Under the pieces are notes generated by a model. The model was not told the DNA's origin, made no database searches, and saw nothing but the letters and a program-made list of their open reading frames with translations. Positions 16,641 through 25,045 of a stretch of DNA of 64,000 bases are shown here, piece by piece. Where the stretch lies: positions 1-64,000 of the forward strand of contig NZ_BMPD01000002.1 in the NCBI RefSeq assembly GCF_014647415.1, given 5' to 3'. The position numbers were made by a program, and so were the translations under genes. Within the stretch, counting starts at the first letter, position 1. Each line of letters opens with the position of its first letter. The stretch comes from Haloarcula sebkhae (GTDB lineage Archaea > Halobacteriota > Halobacteria > Halobacteriales > Haloarculaceae).

Positions 16641-16650
16641 CCTTAAAGCC
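16641..16650 (-). promoter_or_regulatory. TATA box of the alpha-glucosidase gene
   Basis: Minus strand GGCTTTAAGG lies 24-33 bases before the ATG. It overlaps an inverted repeat GGCTTT-N4-AAAGCC at 16635-16650. Confidence 0.5.
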
Positions 16651-16659
16651 ACGGATTAA

Positions 16660-16675
16660 TACAACACCCGTTGTA
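16660..16675. promoter_or_regulatory. Candidate operator, TACAAC-N4-GTTGTA
   Basis: A perfect 6-bp inverted repeat with 4-base spacer, ten bases upstream of the alpha-glucosidase TATA box, the place expected for an activator or BRE-proximal regulator. The regulator is unknown. Confidence 0.4.
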
Positions 16676-16715
16676 AACACTTTTGCCGCAATCGGGAACG
16701 GGGGTTCCAGGGCCG

Positions 16716-17798
16716 CTACAGCTCCAGCACTGTGTGTCGGGGTAGTTCGAGGTCGTAGCCGACTGCCGAGACCGTCTCAGTCGGCCAGTCGCCGGTCCCG
16801 GACAGTAGTTCGATGTCGTCGGCAGAGACGAGATACGTGTCTTCGCTCTTCGCGCCGTCGATAGTCGGGTTCCAGGCGTACCCGTGTGGTAACGTGACCG
16901 CGGCCTCGCTGCCGGGTGTGGCGATCCATTCCCGGCCGGCGAAGCCTGTCGCACCGCCCTGATGGTGGTTCTGCCACTCGCCTTCCCAGCCGACCTCGGC
17001 GTAGGCGTCCTGTATCGCGTCGAACACGTCGCCCGCTGTGCCGCCATCCCGGCCGACTGCCTGCGTCGCTGCCAGCGCAGTGGTCTCGACGCGGGCGGCC
17101 TTGCGGATGCGCTCCATAAGCCACTCCGGCGGATCGAACGCGACCGCTCGGGTAGTGCTGACGTGGAGTCCGTCCCGCTGGACGGTCACCGATACGAGCG
17201 CGTAGTCGCCGAGTTCAGTGTCTGTCGAGGTGTAATGGCGGTAGGATTGGGCCCGCTCGGCGCTGCCGACGAGCACGACAGGCGTGGCGATGCCCCGGCC
17301 TTCGAGCTTCTGTCGGAGTACCGCGGTCACGTCGAGTTCGGTGTGCGACGGCTCGACTTTCCGTGCGACAGCCTCGACTGCTTCAGCCGTGTCCCGCGCG
17401 AGTTCACGGCACTGTTCCATCTGGGTCTCGGTCAGCGGCTGGCGGAGCTGTGTGGCGTCGACTGATTCGAAGCCGGGGACATCGAAATCAGCCGCCGCCG
17501 GACCCGGACTCGCTTCAGCGACGGCCTCGGCCAGCGACGCCGCGTGCCAATCAAACGTTTCGACGGTCACGTCGCTGTCGAGTTCCTCGTTACGGAGCCG
17601 CGGCGCTTCGATGTTATTGGTGATGACCCGTACCTCGTCGCCGTCGTAGCCCGCGGCAGCGACGCCGATGTCGCCCTCTCGGTCGACGACGTTGTCACCA
17701 CCGCCGGTGAGCCACGCGAAGGAGTTCGGTCGGGCAAACCAGACGGCTTCGAGCCCCGCTGTCCGGAGGTACTGGTCGAGTCGGTCTGTAAGCGTCAT
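16716..17798 (-). CDS. M24 (Xaa-Pro dipeptidase-like) protein, metal site apparently lost
   Basis: A 360-aa protein with a creatinase-like N-terminal domain (about 1-120) and a pita-bread fold C-terminal domain (about 125-330). In active M24 enzymes the region around residues 215-240 holds two Asp ligands; here it reads DYALVSVTVQRDGLHVSTTRAV and neither is evident. A His remains in NHHQGGATG. It is therefore a possible pseudoenzyme or a divergent creatinase-type hydrolase. The ATG at 17798 gives MTLTDRLDQYL. Confidence 0.75.
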   Translation of the reverse strand: MTLTDRLDQYLRTAGLEAVWFARPNSFAWLTGGGDNVVDREGDIGVAAAGYDGDEVRVITNNIEAPRLRNEELDSDVTVETFDWHAASLAEAVAEASPGPAAADFDVPGFESVDATQLRQPLTETQMEQCRELARDTAEAVEAVARKVEPSHTELDVTAVLRQKLEGRGIATPVVLVGSAERAQSYRHYTSTDTELGDYALVSVTVQRDGLHVSTTRAVAFDPPEWLMERIRKAARVETTALAATQAVGRDGGTAGDVFDAIQDAYAEVGWEGEWQNHHQGGATGFAGREWIATPGSEAAVTLPHGYAWNPTIDGAKSEDTYLVSADDIELLSGTGDWPTETVSAVGYDLELPRHTVLEL

Positions 17799-17931
17799 AC
17801 CCTGACATGCCGTCGGCCCCCAGTAAAAACCAAGGACAACACGCGGTACTGGGACTGGTGCCACAGGACTCACACAGTGGCAATCACGGCACAGACTGGT
17901 CGTGACTATCGTGTTCGCCTCCGTTCCTGAC

Positions 17932-18891
17932 TCACTCGGCAACGCCGCTATCAGGGTCTCGGGACTGGAGCAGCGAGTACATGACTGACTGGAAGGCGTC
18001 GCTGTCGACAGACTCCACGACGTGGGTGTTCGGTTCGCCGTCGGTCACCCCGTTGATGTCGACGCTGGTGTACCCGCGGGTAAGGCCTTCGCGGTCATCC
18101 ACCGCAACGTGGTACGTCGATACCGCCTCGCGGAGTTCCGGGTATGCGAGCAGCGCGGCGGTGACGCTGTCGGGAAGTGCCGTCCATCCGGGATCGTCGG
18201 AACGCTCACTGTTGAACGCCCGGGCCTGCTCTGTCACCGACTCGAAGAACGACGCCAGTTCAGTGTCGAACGTCGATACCGTCTCGAACTCGGGTGAGTC
18301 GAACACCGCGTCTCGAAGACACACGCCCCAGTCGACGAGCGTCACCTCGAAGGCGTCGAACACGCGTTTGGCCGCATCGGGATCGACCCACAGATTGAAT
18401 TCCGCCGCAGGAGTGACGTTCCCCTCGCAGTTGACGTTCCCGCCCATCACCCACACCTCATCGACAAGGTCTGGAAGGTCAGGCTCGCGAGCGTACGCCA
18501 GTGCTATGTTGGTCAGCGGGCCGATACAGAGCAGCGTGATCTCGCCTGGGGCCGCCCGACAGCGGTCGACGATCTCGTCGGGGCCAAAGCCCGCCGCTGA
18601 TTCGATGTCCGTTTCGGGGAACAGGTCCCCGCCGAGGCCGCCTTCGCCGTGGATATCCGTCGCGTGTTCGAACTCCTTGAGAAGTGGCTGTCTCGCCCCT
18701 TCGTAGACGGGCACGTCGAGAGAATCGGCGAGGTCGAGCGTGTACTTCGCGTTCTCGACCTCCCTCTCGAAGGGAACGTTACCGGCGACGATAGTGAGTG
18801 CGTCGACAGTAACTCGATCACTGAGACAGGAAAGTAGAATCGCCTGTGTGTCGTCGCCTGCGGTATCCGTGTCGATGATGACGCGTCGCAT
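17932..18891 (-). CDS. Inosine-uridine type nucleoside hydrolase
   Basis: A 319-aa N-ribohydrolase. The N-terminal calcium-binding motif DTDTAGDD is at about residues 7-14. GPLTNIALA and VMGGNVNCEGNVTPAAEFN, with Asn/Glu/Asp ribose-binding residues, follow, and FNLWVDPDAA ends the core. It should release a base from a nucleoside for salvage or catabolism; specificity cannot be read. The upstream frame is open, but MRRVIIDTD is the usual start. Confidence 0.88.
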   Translation of the reverse strand: MRRVIIDTDTAGDDTQAILLSCLSDRVTVDALTIVAGNVPFEREVENAKYTLDLADSLDVPVYEGARQPLLKEFEHATDIHGEGGLGGDLFPETDIESAAGFGPDEIVDRCRAAPGEITLLCIGPLTNIALAYAREPDLPDLVDEVWVMGGNVNCEGNVTPAAEFNLWVDPDAAKRVFDAFEVTLVDWGVCLRDAVFDSPEFETVSTFDTELASFFESVTEQARAFNSERSDDPGWTALPDSVTAALLAYPELREAVSTYHVAVDDREGLTRGYTSVDINGVTDGEPNTHVVESVDSDAFQSVMYSLLQSRDPDSGVAE

Positions 18892-19013
18892 ATCCCCTCG
18901 TGGTATGGCACATACAAATGATACCGGGCCATAACTGTGTGCCACATCCACACTACACTGCGCCACCCGACAGCGATGGGTGTACGACGAAGTGAGGCTA
19001 TGAACCGCTGGGA

Positions 19014-20027
19014 TTACACCATTTCGAGGCGGTATCCGCTGTCGTCACCGAGCGATTCGTACACGATACGTGCGGCGGCGATGTCCTGAATCGCGAGGCC
19101 GGTCGAGTCGAAGACGGTAATCCCGGACAGGTCCTCACGGCCGGGCGCGTTCCCGACGACGATCTCGCCGAGTTCAGCATCGATATCCGACTCGTCGATA
19201 TCGCCGTTGTTCCAGGGGACGTTTATCTCGCCGGAGTGGGTCGTCTGCTCGAAGTCGTCGATGACGAGCGTAGCCTCGCGGATGACGTCCGTGTGGAGTT
19301 CTTGCTTGCCTTCGGCGTCGGCACCCATGGCGTTGACGTGGGTGTGCTCCCCGAGATCGTCGAGCGTGACGATGGGGTCTTCGACCGGCGTGACCGTCGA
19401 CAGGACGTCACACTGAGCCGCCTCGGAAATCGTGCCCGCTCGCACATCGAACTCGTCGCCAAAGGTGTCAATGAACCGCTGGACACGGTCGTCGTCGAGG
19501 TCGCTGACGATGACGGACTCTATCGGTCGCACCTGAGAAATGGCCTCCAGTTGCGTGTAGGACTGGACGCCAGCGCCGATGATGCCAAGCGAGGTCGCGT
19601 CCTTGATGGCGAGGTGGTCCGTCGCCACGGCGGCGGCGGCACCGGTTCGCTTCATCGTCAGCGTCGTGGCGTCCATCACGGCGAGCGGGAAGCCGCTCTC
19701 GGGGTCCGTGTACACGAGCGTCCCCATCACGGTCGGCAGGTCGAACTCGTCGGGGTTGTCCGGATGTACGTTTACCCACTTGATGCCCGACGCTTCCCAG
19801 TCGTCCGTCTCGAGGTAAGCCGGCATCGACCGGAAGTCCCCGTTGTGCTGTGGTAGGTCGATGTAGGACTTCGGCGGCATCTGCGCCGTGTCGTTTTCGT
19901 ATGCGGCGAACGCGGCCTCGATGGCCGGAACGAGGTCCGCCATCTCGACGGCCGCTTCGATGTCCGTGCTGGGGACGATAGTCGTCTGGTTGTCCTGTCG
20001 TGCTGTGGAATATAGTGAATTGCTCAT
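19014..20027 (-). CDS. Ornithine cyclodeaminase / alanine dehydrogenase family enzyme
   Basis: A 337-aa NAD-dependent enzyme of the OCD/mu-crystallin family. The substrate-domain sequence MKRTGAAAAVATDHLA and the dinucleotide motif GIIGAGVQSYTQLEAI (about 150-165) are clear, as is SDLDDDRVQRF after the second strand. Family members interconvert alanine or other amino acids with keto or imino acids, so exact substrate is open. It follows the NhaC-type carrier on the same strand after a small OB/TRAM-like ORF, which suggests amino-acid metabolism. Confidence 0.87.
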   Translation of the reverse strand: MSNSLYSTARQDNQTTIVPSTDIEAAVEMADLVPAIEAAFAAYENDTAQMPPKSYIDLPQHNGDFRSMPAYLETDDWEASGIKWVNVHPDNPDEFDLPTVMGTLVYTDPESGFPLAVMDATTLTMKRTGAAAAVATDHLAIKDATSLGIIGAGVQSYTQLEAISQVRPIESVIVSDLDDDRVQRFIDTFGDEFDVRAGTISEAAQCDVLSTVTPVEDPIVTLDDLGEHTHVNAMGADAEGKQELHTDVIREATLVIDDFEQTTHSGEINVPWNNGDIDESDIDAELGEIVVGNAPGREDLSGITVFDSTGLAIQDIAAARIVYESLGDDSGYRLEMV

Positions 20028-20105
20028 AGTGTTGTGAATGTATTATATCGGTTTATTTGACCGCGCGATACTGGTTTAGCGTTGTCTCGGCTCTCCGTGG
20101 CACTC

Positions 20106-20378
20106 CTAGAACGACCCCTGAGACAGCGTCTTTCGATGGGTGACACGACCGCGGTGCTCGGCGTCGTCGAACGATTCGACTGTTGCGAGCACACGACAGC
20201 CGACGATATCCGCCTCGCCGTTTTCGAAGTGAAGGCGGGTCTCGCCGACCTGTGCGACCAGCTCGCCGGATTCCTCGTCGAGTTCGGTGACGTACACTTC
20301 TATCTCTTCGCCCGCCTCGAACGTCGGCGTGGTCGACCTGAAGGACATCCCGGTAAGGAACTTGCTGAACATGCTCAT
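20106..20378 (-). CDS. Small TRAM/OB-like protein (possibly DUF7513)
   Basis: A 90-aa protein starting MSMFSKFLTGMSFRSTTP. The region from residue 22 (GEEIEVYVTELDEESGELVAQVG and a later GCRVLATVESFD) reads like a five-stranded OB or TRAM fold, common in haloarchaeal nucleic-acid binding proteins. The start overlaps the carrier stop by four bases (ATGA). Its place in a transport operon is odd and its role unknown. Confidence 0.62.
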   Translation of the reverse strand: MSMFSKFLTGMSFRSTTPTFEAGEEIEVYVTELDEESGELVAQVGETRLHFENGEADIVGCRVLATVESFDDAEHRGRVTHRKTLSQGSF

Positions 20379-21928
20379 AGACGGGTCACATCCTTGGATT
20401 TGCGGTCAGTGGTGTACTCGAGCCCGAAGCCGGTCAACGCGGAGAGGAGGAACACACCGAACAGGAACCAGCCGTGGAAGACGTACGGCCACACCTGCAC
20501 GGGCTGGACCACCATTGCGTCGGTGAACCACCCATACTGTTGTGGAAGACGCTGCAGCGTCGCGAAGCCGATGAGGACACCGCCGCCCCACGGAAAGATG
20601 TACCCGAGCGCTGAGGTGTTCGCATCGAGGATATTCGCCCGGCGGTAGCTGTTGATGTTGTATCGCTGGCCGATGCGAGCGATGTACGGGGCAATCGCGA
20701 TTTCTGCCGCCGTGTTGATCGTGATCATCGAGTTGACGAGGGCGGTGCCGACCACCATCGTCGTCTCGGCTTTTCGGACGCCCGTTGCGACGTTTTCGAG
20801 GAGCCATTCCTGTATCGCCTCGAAGCCACCGCCACGGATCATAATCTCTGACCCGGCGACGATGAGCAACACGAGCACGATGAGCGGGAAGAAGCCGGCT
20901 GCACCGTTGTATATCGAACCGGTGACGCCGGCGTTCTTTGCCGCGACCACTTCGGCGATGGGTAGTGAACCGGCCCAGCTCGCGGCTGCTGACGTTTTGG
21001 GAACTTTGAACAGCAACACGCGACTCAGCGGTGCGAGATCGAAAACAACGTTGAAAACGACCGCAACGATGAGTCCCCACGAGACCGCTTCGACAATGTG
21101 TCGCCCCATGACTGCCGTCACGATGACGACGAGCATGGAAACGAGGTGCAGCAGTCCCGCTGGTTCACTGTTCTGGACGAACAGGTTCTGTGCTTGCTGG
21201 GAGATGTTCAGTCCTCCCATTGCGTTTCCGGCGAAAACGTACGCTGCAAGCGACAGTACCGCCGCAATAACGGCGTATTTGAACCGCGAGGCAACGACGC
21301 CGCCGATATCGGCGTCCTGCGTCACTGCGCTCACAATCGTCGTATCACTGACCGGCGCGAGGTTGTCCCCGAAGACAGCCCCGGAGAGAATTGCCCCGAA
21401 CAGCAACACCGGGTTCGCACCGAGCAGGATGCCCGCCGGGAAGAACAGCGCCGAGAAAGCGACTGTTGCGCCGTACCCAGTGCCGATACCGGTCGTGAAC
21501 AGCGCTGCGAGGATGAACGTGGCAACCGGGAACAGTGCGCCCCCGACGTCGGCTGCGTTCGCTGCCCAGACGAGTCCGCCGACGAAGCCGCCTGCTTGGA
21601 GCGTGTTCGAGAACATCCCTGCCCAGAGCCACGCGACGACTGCCGTCGCGGCGACTCGCTTTGTCATCCCATCGAAGATGGTGTTTGCGTAGTTCTTCCA
21701 GTCTCCTTTGGCGAAGAACATCCCGACGATGAGCGCCACGAGCATTCCCGCGACGAGTCCAGTCGTATCCCCGATACCGAACAGGCCACTCTGAACAATC
21801 GCCCACAGGATGAACACGCCTATGGGAACGACACTCATCCACCGTCCGCCGTAGAACTCGATTGCTTCGACATCCGGGCCAGAGATCTCCTCTATCTCTG
21901 TCCCATCGCCACTATCCGTGTCTGACAT
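20375..21928 (-). CDS. NhaC-family Na+/H+ antiporter-like carrier
   Basis: A 517-aa membrane protein with an acidic cytoplasmic N-terminus of about 30 residues and about 12 hydrophobic helices. NhaC-type features include GTGYGATVAFSALFFPAG, SGAVFGDNLAPVSDTTIVSA (about 197-216) and NTAAEIAIAPYIA. NhaC-family proteins may exchange amino or organic acids for Na+ or H+; the linked OCD-family enzyme makes an amino-acid role plausible but unproven. Confidence 0.85.
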   Translation of the reverse strand: MSDTDSGDGTEIEEISGPDVEAIEFYGGRWMSVVPIGVFILWAIVQSGLFGIGDTTGLVAGMLVALIVGMFFAKGDWKNYANTIFDGMTKRVAATAVVAWLWAGMFSNTLQAGGFVGGLVWAANAADVGGALFPVATFILAALFTTGIGTGYGATVAFSALFFPAGILLGANPVLLFGAILSGAVFGDNLAPVSDTTIVSAVTQDADIGGVVASRFKYAVIAAVLSLAAYVFAGNAMGGLNISQQAQNLFVQNSEPAGLLHLVSMLVVIVTAVMGRHIVEAVSWGLIVAVVFNVVFDLAPLSRVLLFKVPKTSAAASWAGSLPIAEVVAAKNAGVTGSIYNGAAGFFPLIVLVLLIVAGSEIMIRGGGFEAIQEWLLENVATGVRKAETTMVVGTALVNSMITINTAAEIAIAPYIARIGQRYNINSYRRANILDANTSALGYIFPWGGGVLIGFATLQRLPQQYGWFTDAMVVQPVQVWPYVFHGWFLFGVFLLSALTGFGLEYTTDRKSKDVTRL

Positions 21929-22043
21929 GCATTCTGTGCCTCATCAGATACACACGCAAAAGTTCATGATAATAGCTAACTCACCGGTAACAAATCATCG
22001 GAGCCGCCTCTGGTGAAGTCTTATCTCTCGACGGTCGCTGTGA

Positions 22044-22054
22044 GTATATAAAAG
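22044..22054 (+). promoter_or_regulatory. Orphan TATA box
   Basis: GTATATAAAAG is a strong archaeal TATA element. No start codon of a credible gene lies within 40 bases downstream. Transcription would begin near 22078, ahead of a hairpin. Confidence 0.45.
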
Positions 22055-22077
22055 TCCACTCCTGTTGGAATTAGAGC

Positions 22078-22140
22078 AGCGTACCACCCCTGAATATAGC
22101 CCGTACTGAAGTGCGGGACGCTAATTTCAGACGCATATGC
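22078..22140 (+). ncRNA. Candidate small RNA or long leader with hairpin
   Basis: Bases 22100-22106 (CCCGTAC) pair with 22111-22117 (GTGCGGG) around a TGAA tetraloop, with one G-U wobble. It follows an orphan TATA box at the right distance. It may be a non-coding RNA or the start of an alternative iclR leader. The 3' boundary given is nominal. Confidence 0.25.
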
Positions 22141-22227
22141 TAAAATTATAACTCTGGATAATTGAGTGGTGCGTGGCTATCGGGATTCAGTATAATATCG
22201 GCGGAACCTGTTCCATTATGACCGGAC

Positions 22228-22239
22228 TTTTTTATATTG
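22228..22239 (+). promoter_or_regulatory. TATA box for the IclR gene
   Basis: TTTTTTATATTG lies 20-31 bases before the ATG at 22259, indicating a leaderless transcript. Confidence 0.65.
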
Positions 22240-22258
22240 GCATCAAGTCCACAGTGGT

Positions 22259-23011
22259 ATGGACAGCTCTGGCGGTCGTCGTCTCCAGACGACCGAAACC
22301 TCCCTCGCGATCATCGATGCGGTAAACGAGATGGGGGAGGCGCGAATGAGTGAGCTTGCGGACCGGCTGGACCTCTCGACGAGTACGATTCACGTTCACC
22401 TCAAGACACTGCTGGATCAGGAATATCTGGTCAAACGGGGCGAGCAGTACCGACTCGGCATGAAGCTGTTCCACCTCGGCGAGGGCGCTCGGACCCGAAA
22501 CGAGTGGTACGAGATCGCCCGTCGCAAAACCCACGAACTCGCCGATAGCTGTGGTGAGGAGGTCACGTTCGCCGTCGAAGAGTACGGACGAGCGATAACG
22601 CTGTTCAACGTCGTCGCCAACGTCCCGTCGAAAGGGTTCCAGGTGGGGCGGTACTACTACCTGCACAACTCGGCAGTCGGCAAGGCAATCCTCGCCGCGT
22701 TGCCGGAAACCCGAGTCAACGAGATCCTCGACCGGTGGGGACTGCCCGAAGAGACGGAGTACACGATCACCGACCGCGAAACCCTTCAGGAAGACATCGA
22801 ACGCACGAGCGAGCGCGGCTATTCGGTGAACGATCAGGAAGCCGTCGAGGGGCTTCGGTCGGTCGGCGTACCGGTCACCGCCCCACACGGCGGCGTCCTC
22901 GGCGCACTAGACATCTCTGGCCCGCTGTATCGGCTGCCGCCGAACGAGGAACTCGCATCGATGCTGCAGGACGTTGTCGATGAACTGGAGTCGGAACTCG
23001 GGGTACAGTAG
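22259..23011 (+). CDS. IclR family transcriptional regulator
   Basis: A 250-aa regulator. An N-terminal winged helix (about 10-65; MSELADRLDLSTSTIHVHLKTL) precedes the IclR effector domain (about 75-245) with NSAVGKAILAALPE and SERGYSVNDQEAVEGLRSVGVPV, both typical. It is divergent from the NhaC-type carrier across a 330-base promoter region and so is a likely local regulator of the carrier/OCD operon. Confidence 0.9.
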   Translation: MDSSGGRRLQTTETSLAIIDAVNEMGEARMSELADRLDLSTSTIHVHLKTLLDQEYLVKRGEQYRLGMKLFHLGEGARTRNEWYEIARRKTHELADSCGEEVTFAVEEYGRAITLFNVVANVPSKGFQVGRYYYLHNSAVGKAILAALPETRVNEILDRWGLPEETEYTITDRETLQEDIERTSERGYSVNDQEAVEGLRSVGVPVTAPHGGVLGALDISGPLYRLPPNEELASMLQDVVDELESELGVQ

Positions 23012-23108
23012 CGCTCGGTCGCGCCCTGTCGTCGCAAGCGAGGAACGGCTGTGTGAGGCCGATTCTGTGACCACAGACGTGACAAATCAAAGTGCGGGCT
23101 GCGAGGCT

Positions 23109-23864
23109 CTACTGCCGTCCGTCCCGGTCAGTGTCTCTTGGACCGAGAAGCGTGGCCTCGACCTTCCGGAGGTGTTCGTGAAACGTCGTCTTCGCGATAC
23201 CGAGTTCGTCGGCTAGCTCGCTCCCGCTTACCGCTCTCGGGTAGTCGTAATAGCCGCGGTTGCGGGCCAGTTCGAACACTTCGAGCTGCTTGTCGGAAAG
23301 CTGTCGGACGGCCAATCCCTCGGATTCCTTGCTTCCGGTGGTCGCGGACGTAATCTGTGTCACGGTTATCGTTGCGTCTTTCTCTTCGCACACGGCGTCG
23401 AGTTTCTCCTGTATCGTCGCCCGCGACTCGTCGATAGCGACCGTCCAGTACTCGGTCCCATCTCGGATGCGGATCGGCTCCTGATTCATGAATCCGTGTG
23501 AGACCAGCGCGTCGTGGATGCTCTCTTCGGGGCCGTATTCGACGAGCAGCGTACTCGTCGCTTTGTTTACTGGGGCCGATATTCCGCCGAAGCTACGACG
23601 GGTATCCATTTCGGTGACTGCGTGGGTGTGGTCGGACGCCCGGGTCGCCGCGACGAGCGCCTCGACCGCGGCCGCTGACTCAGCGTACGCGACGACGTGG
23701 GCCTTGACCTTCCCGTCGACCAGATACGCCGCGTTGACAAGCAGTCTGGCCGAGGTGGCTGCCGTTACTTCCCGCATCCAGCAGTCGGGATGCTCCAGTT
23801 CGAGTGTCAACTGGAGACCGCCGCTGGACGGGGCAGCGGTCGTATCGGAGCTGTCAGTGTCCAC
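23109..23864 (-). CDS. HTH-10 (bat-type) transcriptional regulator
   Basis: A 251-aa protein with the haloarchaeal bacterioopsin-activator architecture: an N-terminal ligand-like domain (about 15-180), then the HTH-10 domain LSDKQLEVFELARNRGYYDYP followed by ELADELGIAKTTFHEHLRK (about 185-240). It is divergent from the DgcN-like gene, 137 bases away, so it may regulate dgcN-dgcA. Effector unknown. Confidence 0.88.
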   Translation of the reverse strand: MDTDSSDTTAAPSSGGLQLTLELEHPDCWMREVTAATSARLLVNAAYLVDGKVKAHVVAYAESAAAVEALVAATRASDHTHAVTEMDTRRSFGGISAPVNKATSTLLVEYGPEESIHDALVSHGFMNQEPIRIRDGTEYWTVAIDESRATIQEKLDAVCEEKDATITVTQITSATTGSKESEGLAVRQLSDKQLEVFELARNRGYYDYPRAVSGSELADELGIAKTTFHEHLRKVEATLLGPRDTDRDGRQ

Positions 23865-24001
23865 TGTTCTCTCTAGGTTCTGCGACGCGATAGCGCTCGC
23901 CTGTTCTCGGTTTCATCACCGGTCGTGCCCTCCAGTATTCCCACCGGGTGCCACACATGTAAGGCTCTGGTTTGTCAGTCACACCGGCAGTGTGCAGCAG
24001 T

Positions 24002-25045
24002 ATGGACTTGCGGCGAAAATACGACGAAGGCACGCCCGCCGTTGTACTCGCAGAGGGGGCATTCGGAGAGCCGGAAGGCAAGACAGCCAACGGTATCGTC
24101 ATGCACGGAGAGCTGTTCGACGCGCAGGCCGTCGTGGACTCGACGTGTCCGAGCCCCAACGCCGGAGCGGCCCTCGATTGGCCTGACGCCGACGATGTCC
24201 CGGTCGTCGAGACCGTTACCGAAGCGCTGGATCGAGCCCCGGACGCGGCCGTCCTTGTCATCGGCGTCGCGCCCGCCGGCGGTGACCTCCCGGACGCCTG
24301 GGTCGAGGCCATCCAGCGCGCGATGGAACAGGGCTGTGACGTTGTCTCCGGCCTGCACGTCTTCCTGAGCGAGCGTCCAGCCTGGACCGAGCGCGCACAG
24401 CAACACGGTGTCGACCTCGTCGACGTTCGGAAACCGCCGACAGTAGCCGATCTGACGCTCGGTGACGGCCGCGGGGACGAGGCCGACGCAGACGTCGTCC
24501 TGACGATGGGGACCGACTGTGCGGTGGGGAAGCGAACGACGACCTTCGAACTGTACCGGGCGGCGACCGATGCCGGACTCGACGCCGGCTGGGTCGCGAC
24601 GGGACAGACCGGCATCCTCGTCGGCGCGGACCGCGGTGTGGTTATCGACCGGGTTCCGGCCGACTTTGTCTCGGGCGTCGTCGAGGACATGGTGCTCGAC
24701 GTTGCGGCGGACCACGATATCGTGTTCGTCGAAGGGCAGGCCGCCCTCACGCACACCGCATACGGCGGGGTGACGCTTGGACTGCTCCACGGAGCGGCCC
24801 CCGACGCAGTCGTGCTGGCCGACGACCCCTCCCGGGAGGGCCGGTCCCACTTCGATGACCTTACGGTGGCCGGCGTCGAGGCCGAACGCCGCGCGATTAC
24901 CGACCTCACGGAGACGACAGTCGCCGCGCTCTCCACCTGGGGCGACCCGGAGTCGGAAACCGCCAGAACCGGCCTCCCGGCGGCGAACATCTACGACGAC
25001 GACGGTCCGAAAACACTCCTTTCGGCTGTTCTGGAGGCGCTGTGA
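24002..25045 (+). CDS. DUF1611 protein, DgcN-like D-glutamate N-acetyltransferase
   Basis: A 347-aa protein with an N-terminal Rossmann-like half and a C-terminal P-loop-like half; GTDCAVGKRTT lies at about residues 170-180. DUF1611 includes DgcN, described in bacteria as acetylating D-glutamate in a pathway with the epimerase-type enzyme DgcA. The next gene encodes just such an epimerase and overlaps by four bases. The upstream ATG at 23972 is in frame, but MDLRRKYDEG is the more plausible start. Confidence 0.78.
   Translation: MDLRRKYDEGTPAVVLAEGAFGEPEGKTANGIVMHGELFDAQAVVDSTCPSPNAGAALDWPDADDVPVVETVTEALDRAPDAAVLVIGVAPAGGDLPDAWVEAIQRAMEQGCDVVSGLHVFLSERPAWTERAQQHGVDLVDVRKPPTVADLTLGDGRGDEADADVVLTMGTDCAVGKRTTTFELYRAATDAGLDAGWVATGQTGILVGADRGVVIDRVPADFVSGVVEDMVLDVAADHDIVFVEGQAALTHTAYGGVTLGLLHGAAPDAVVLADDPSREGRSHFDDLTVAGVEAERRAITDLTETTVAALSTWGDPESETARTGLPAANIYDDDGPKTLLSAVLEAL

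Larger units (their letters stand above)
21929..22258. other. AT-rich divergent intergenic region, 330 bases
   Basis: It separates the carrier gene from the IclR gene. It holds two good plus-strand TATA boxes (22044-22054 and 22228-22239) but only one plus-strand gene, plus a hairpin at 22100-22117. No ORF is supportable. Confidence 0.6.

Noticed and set aside
20652-21925. Two plus-strand ORFs of 346 and 275 codons opposite the NhaC gene
   Set aside because: Antisense artefacts of a GC-rich gene; the minus-strand protein has well-formed helices and NhaC motifs.
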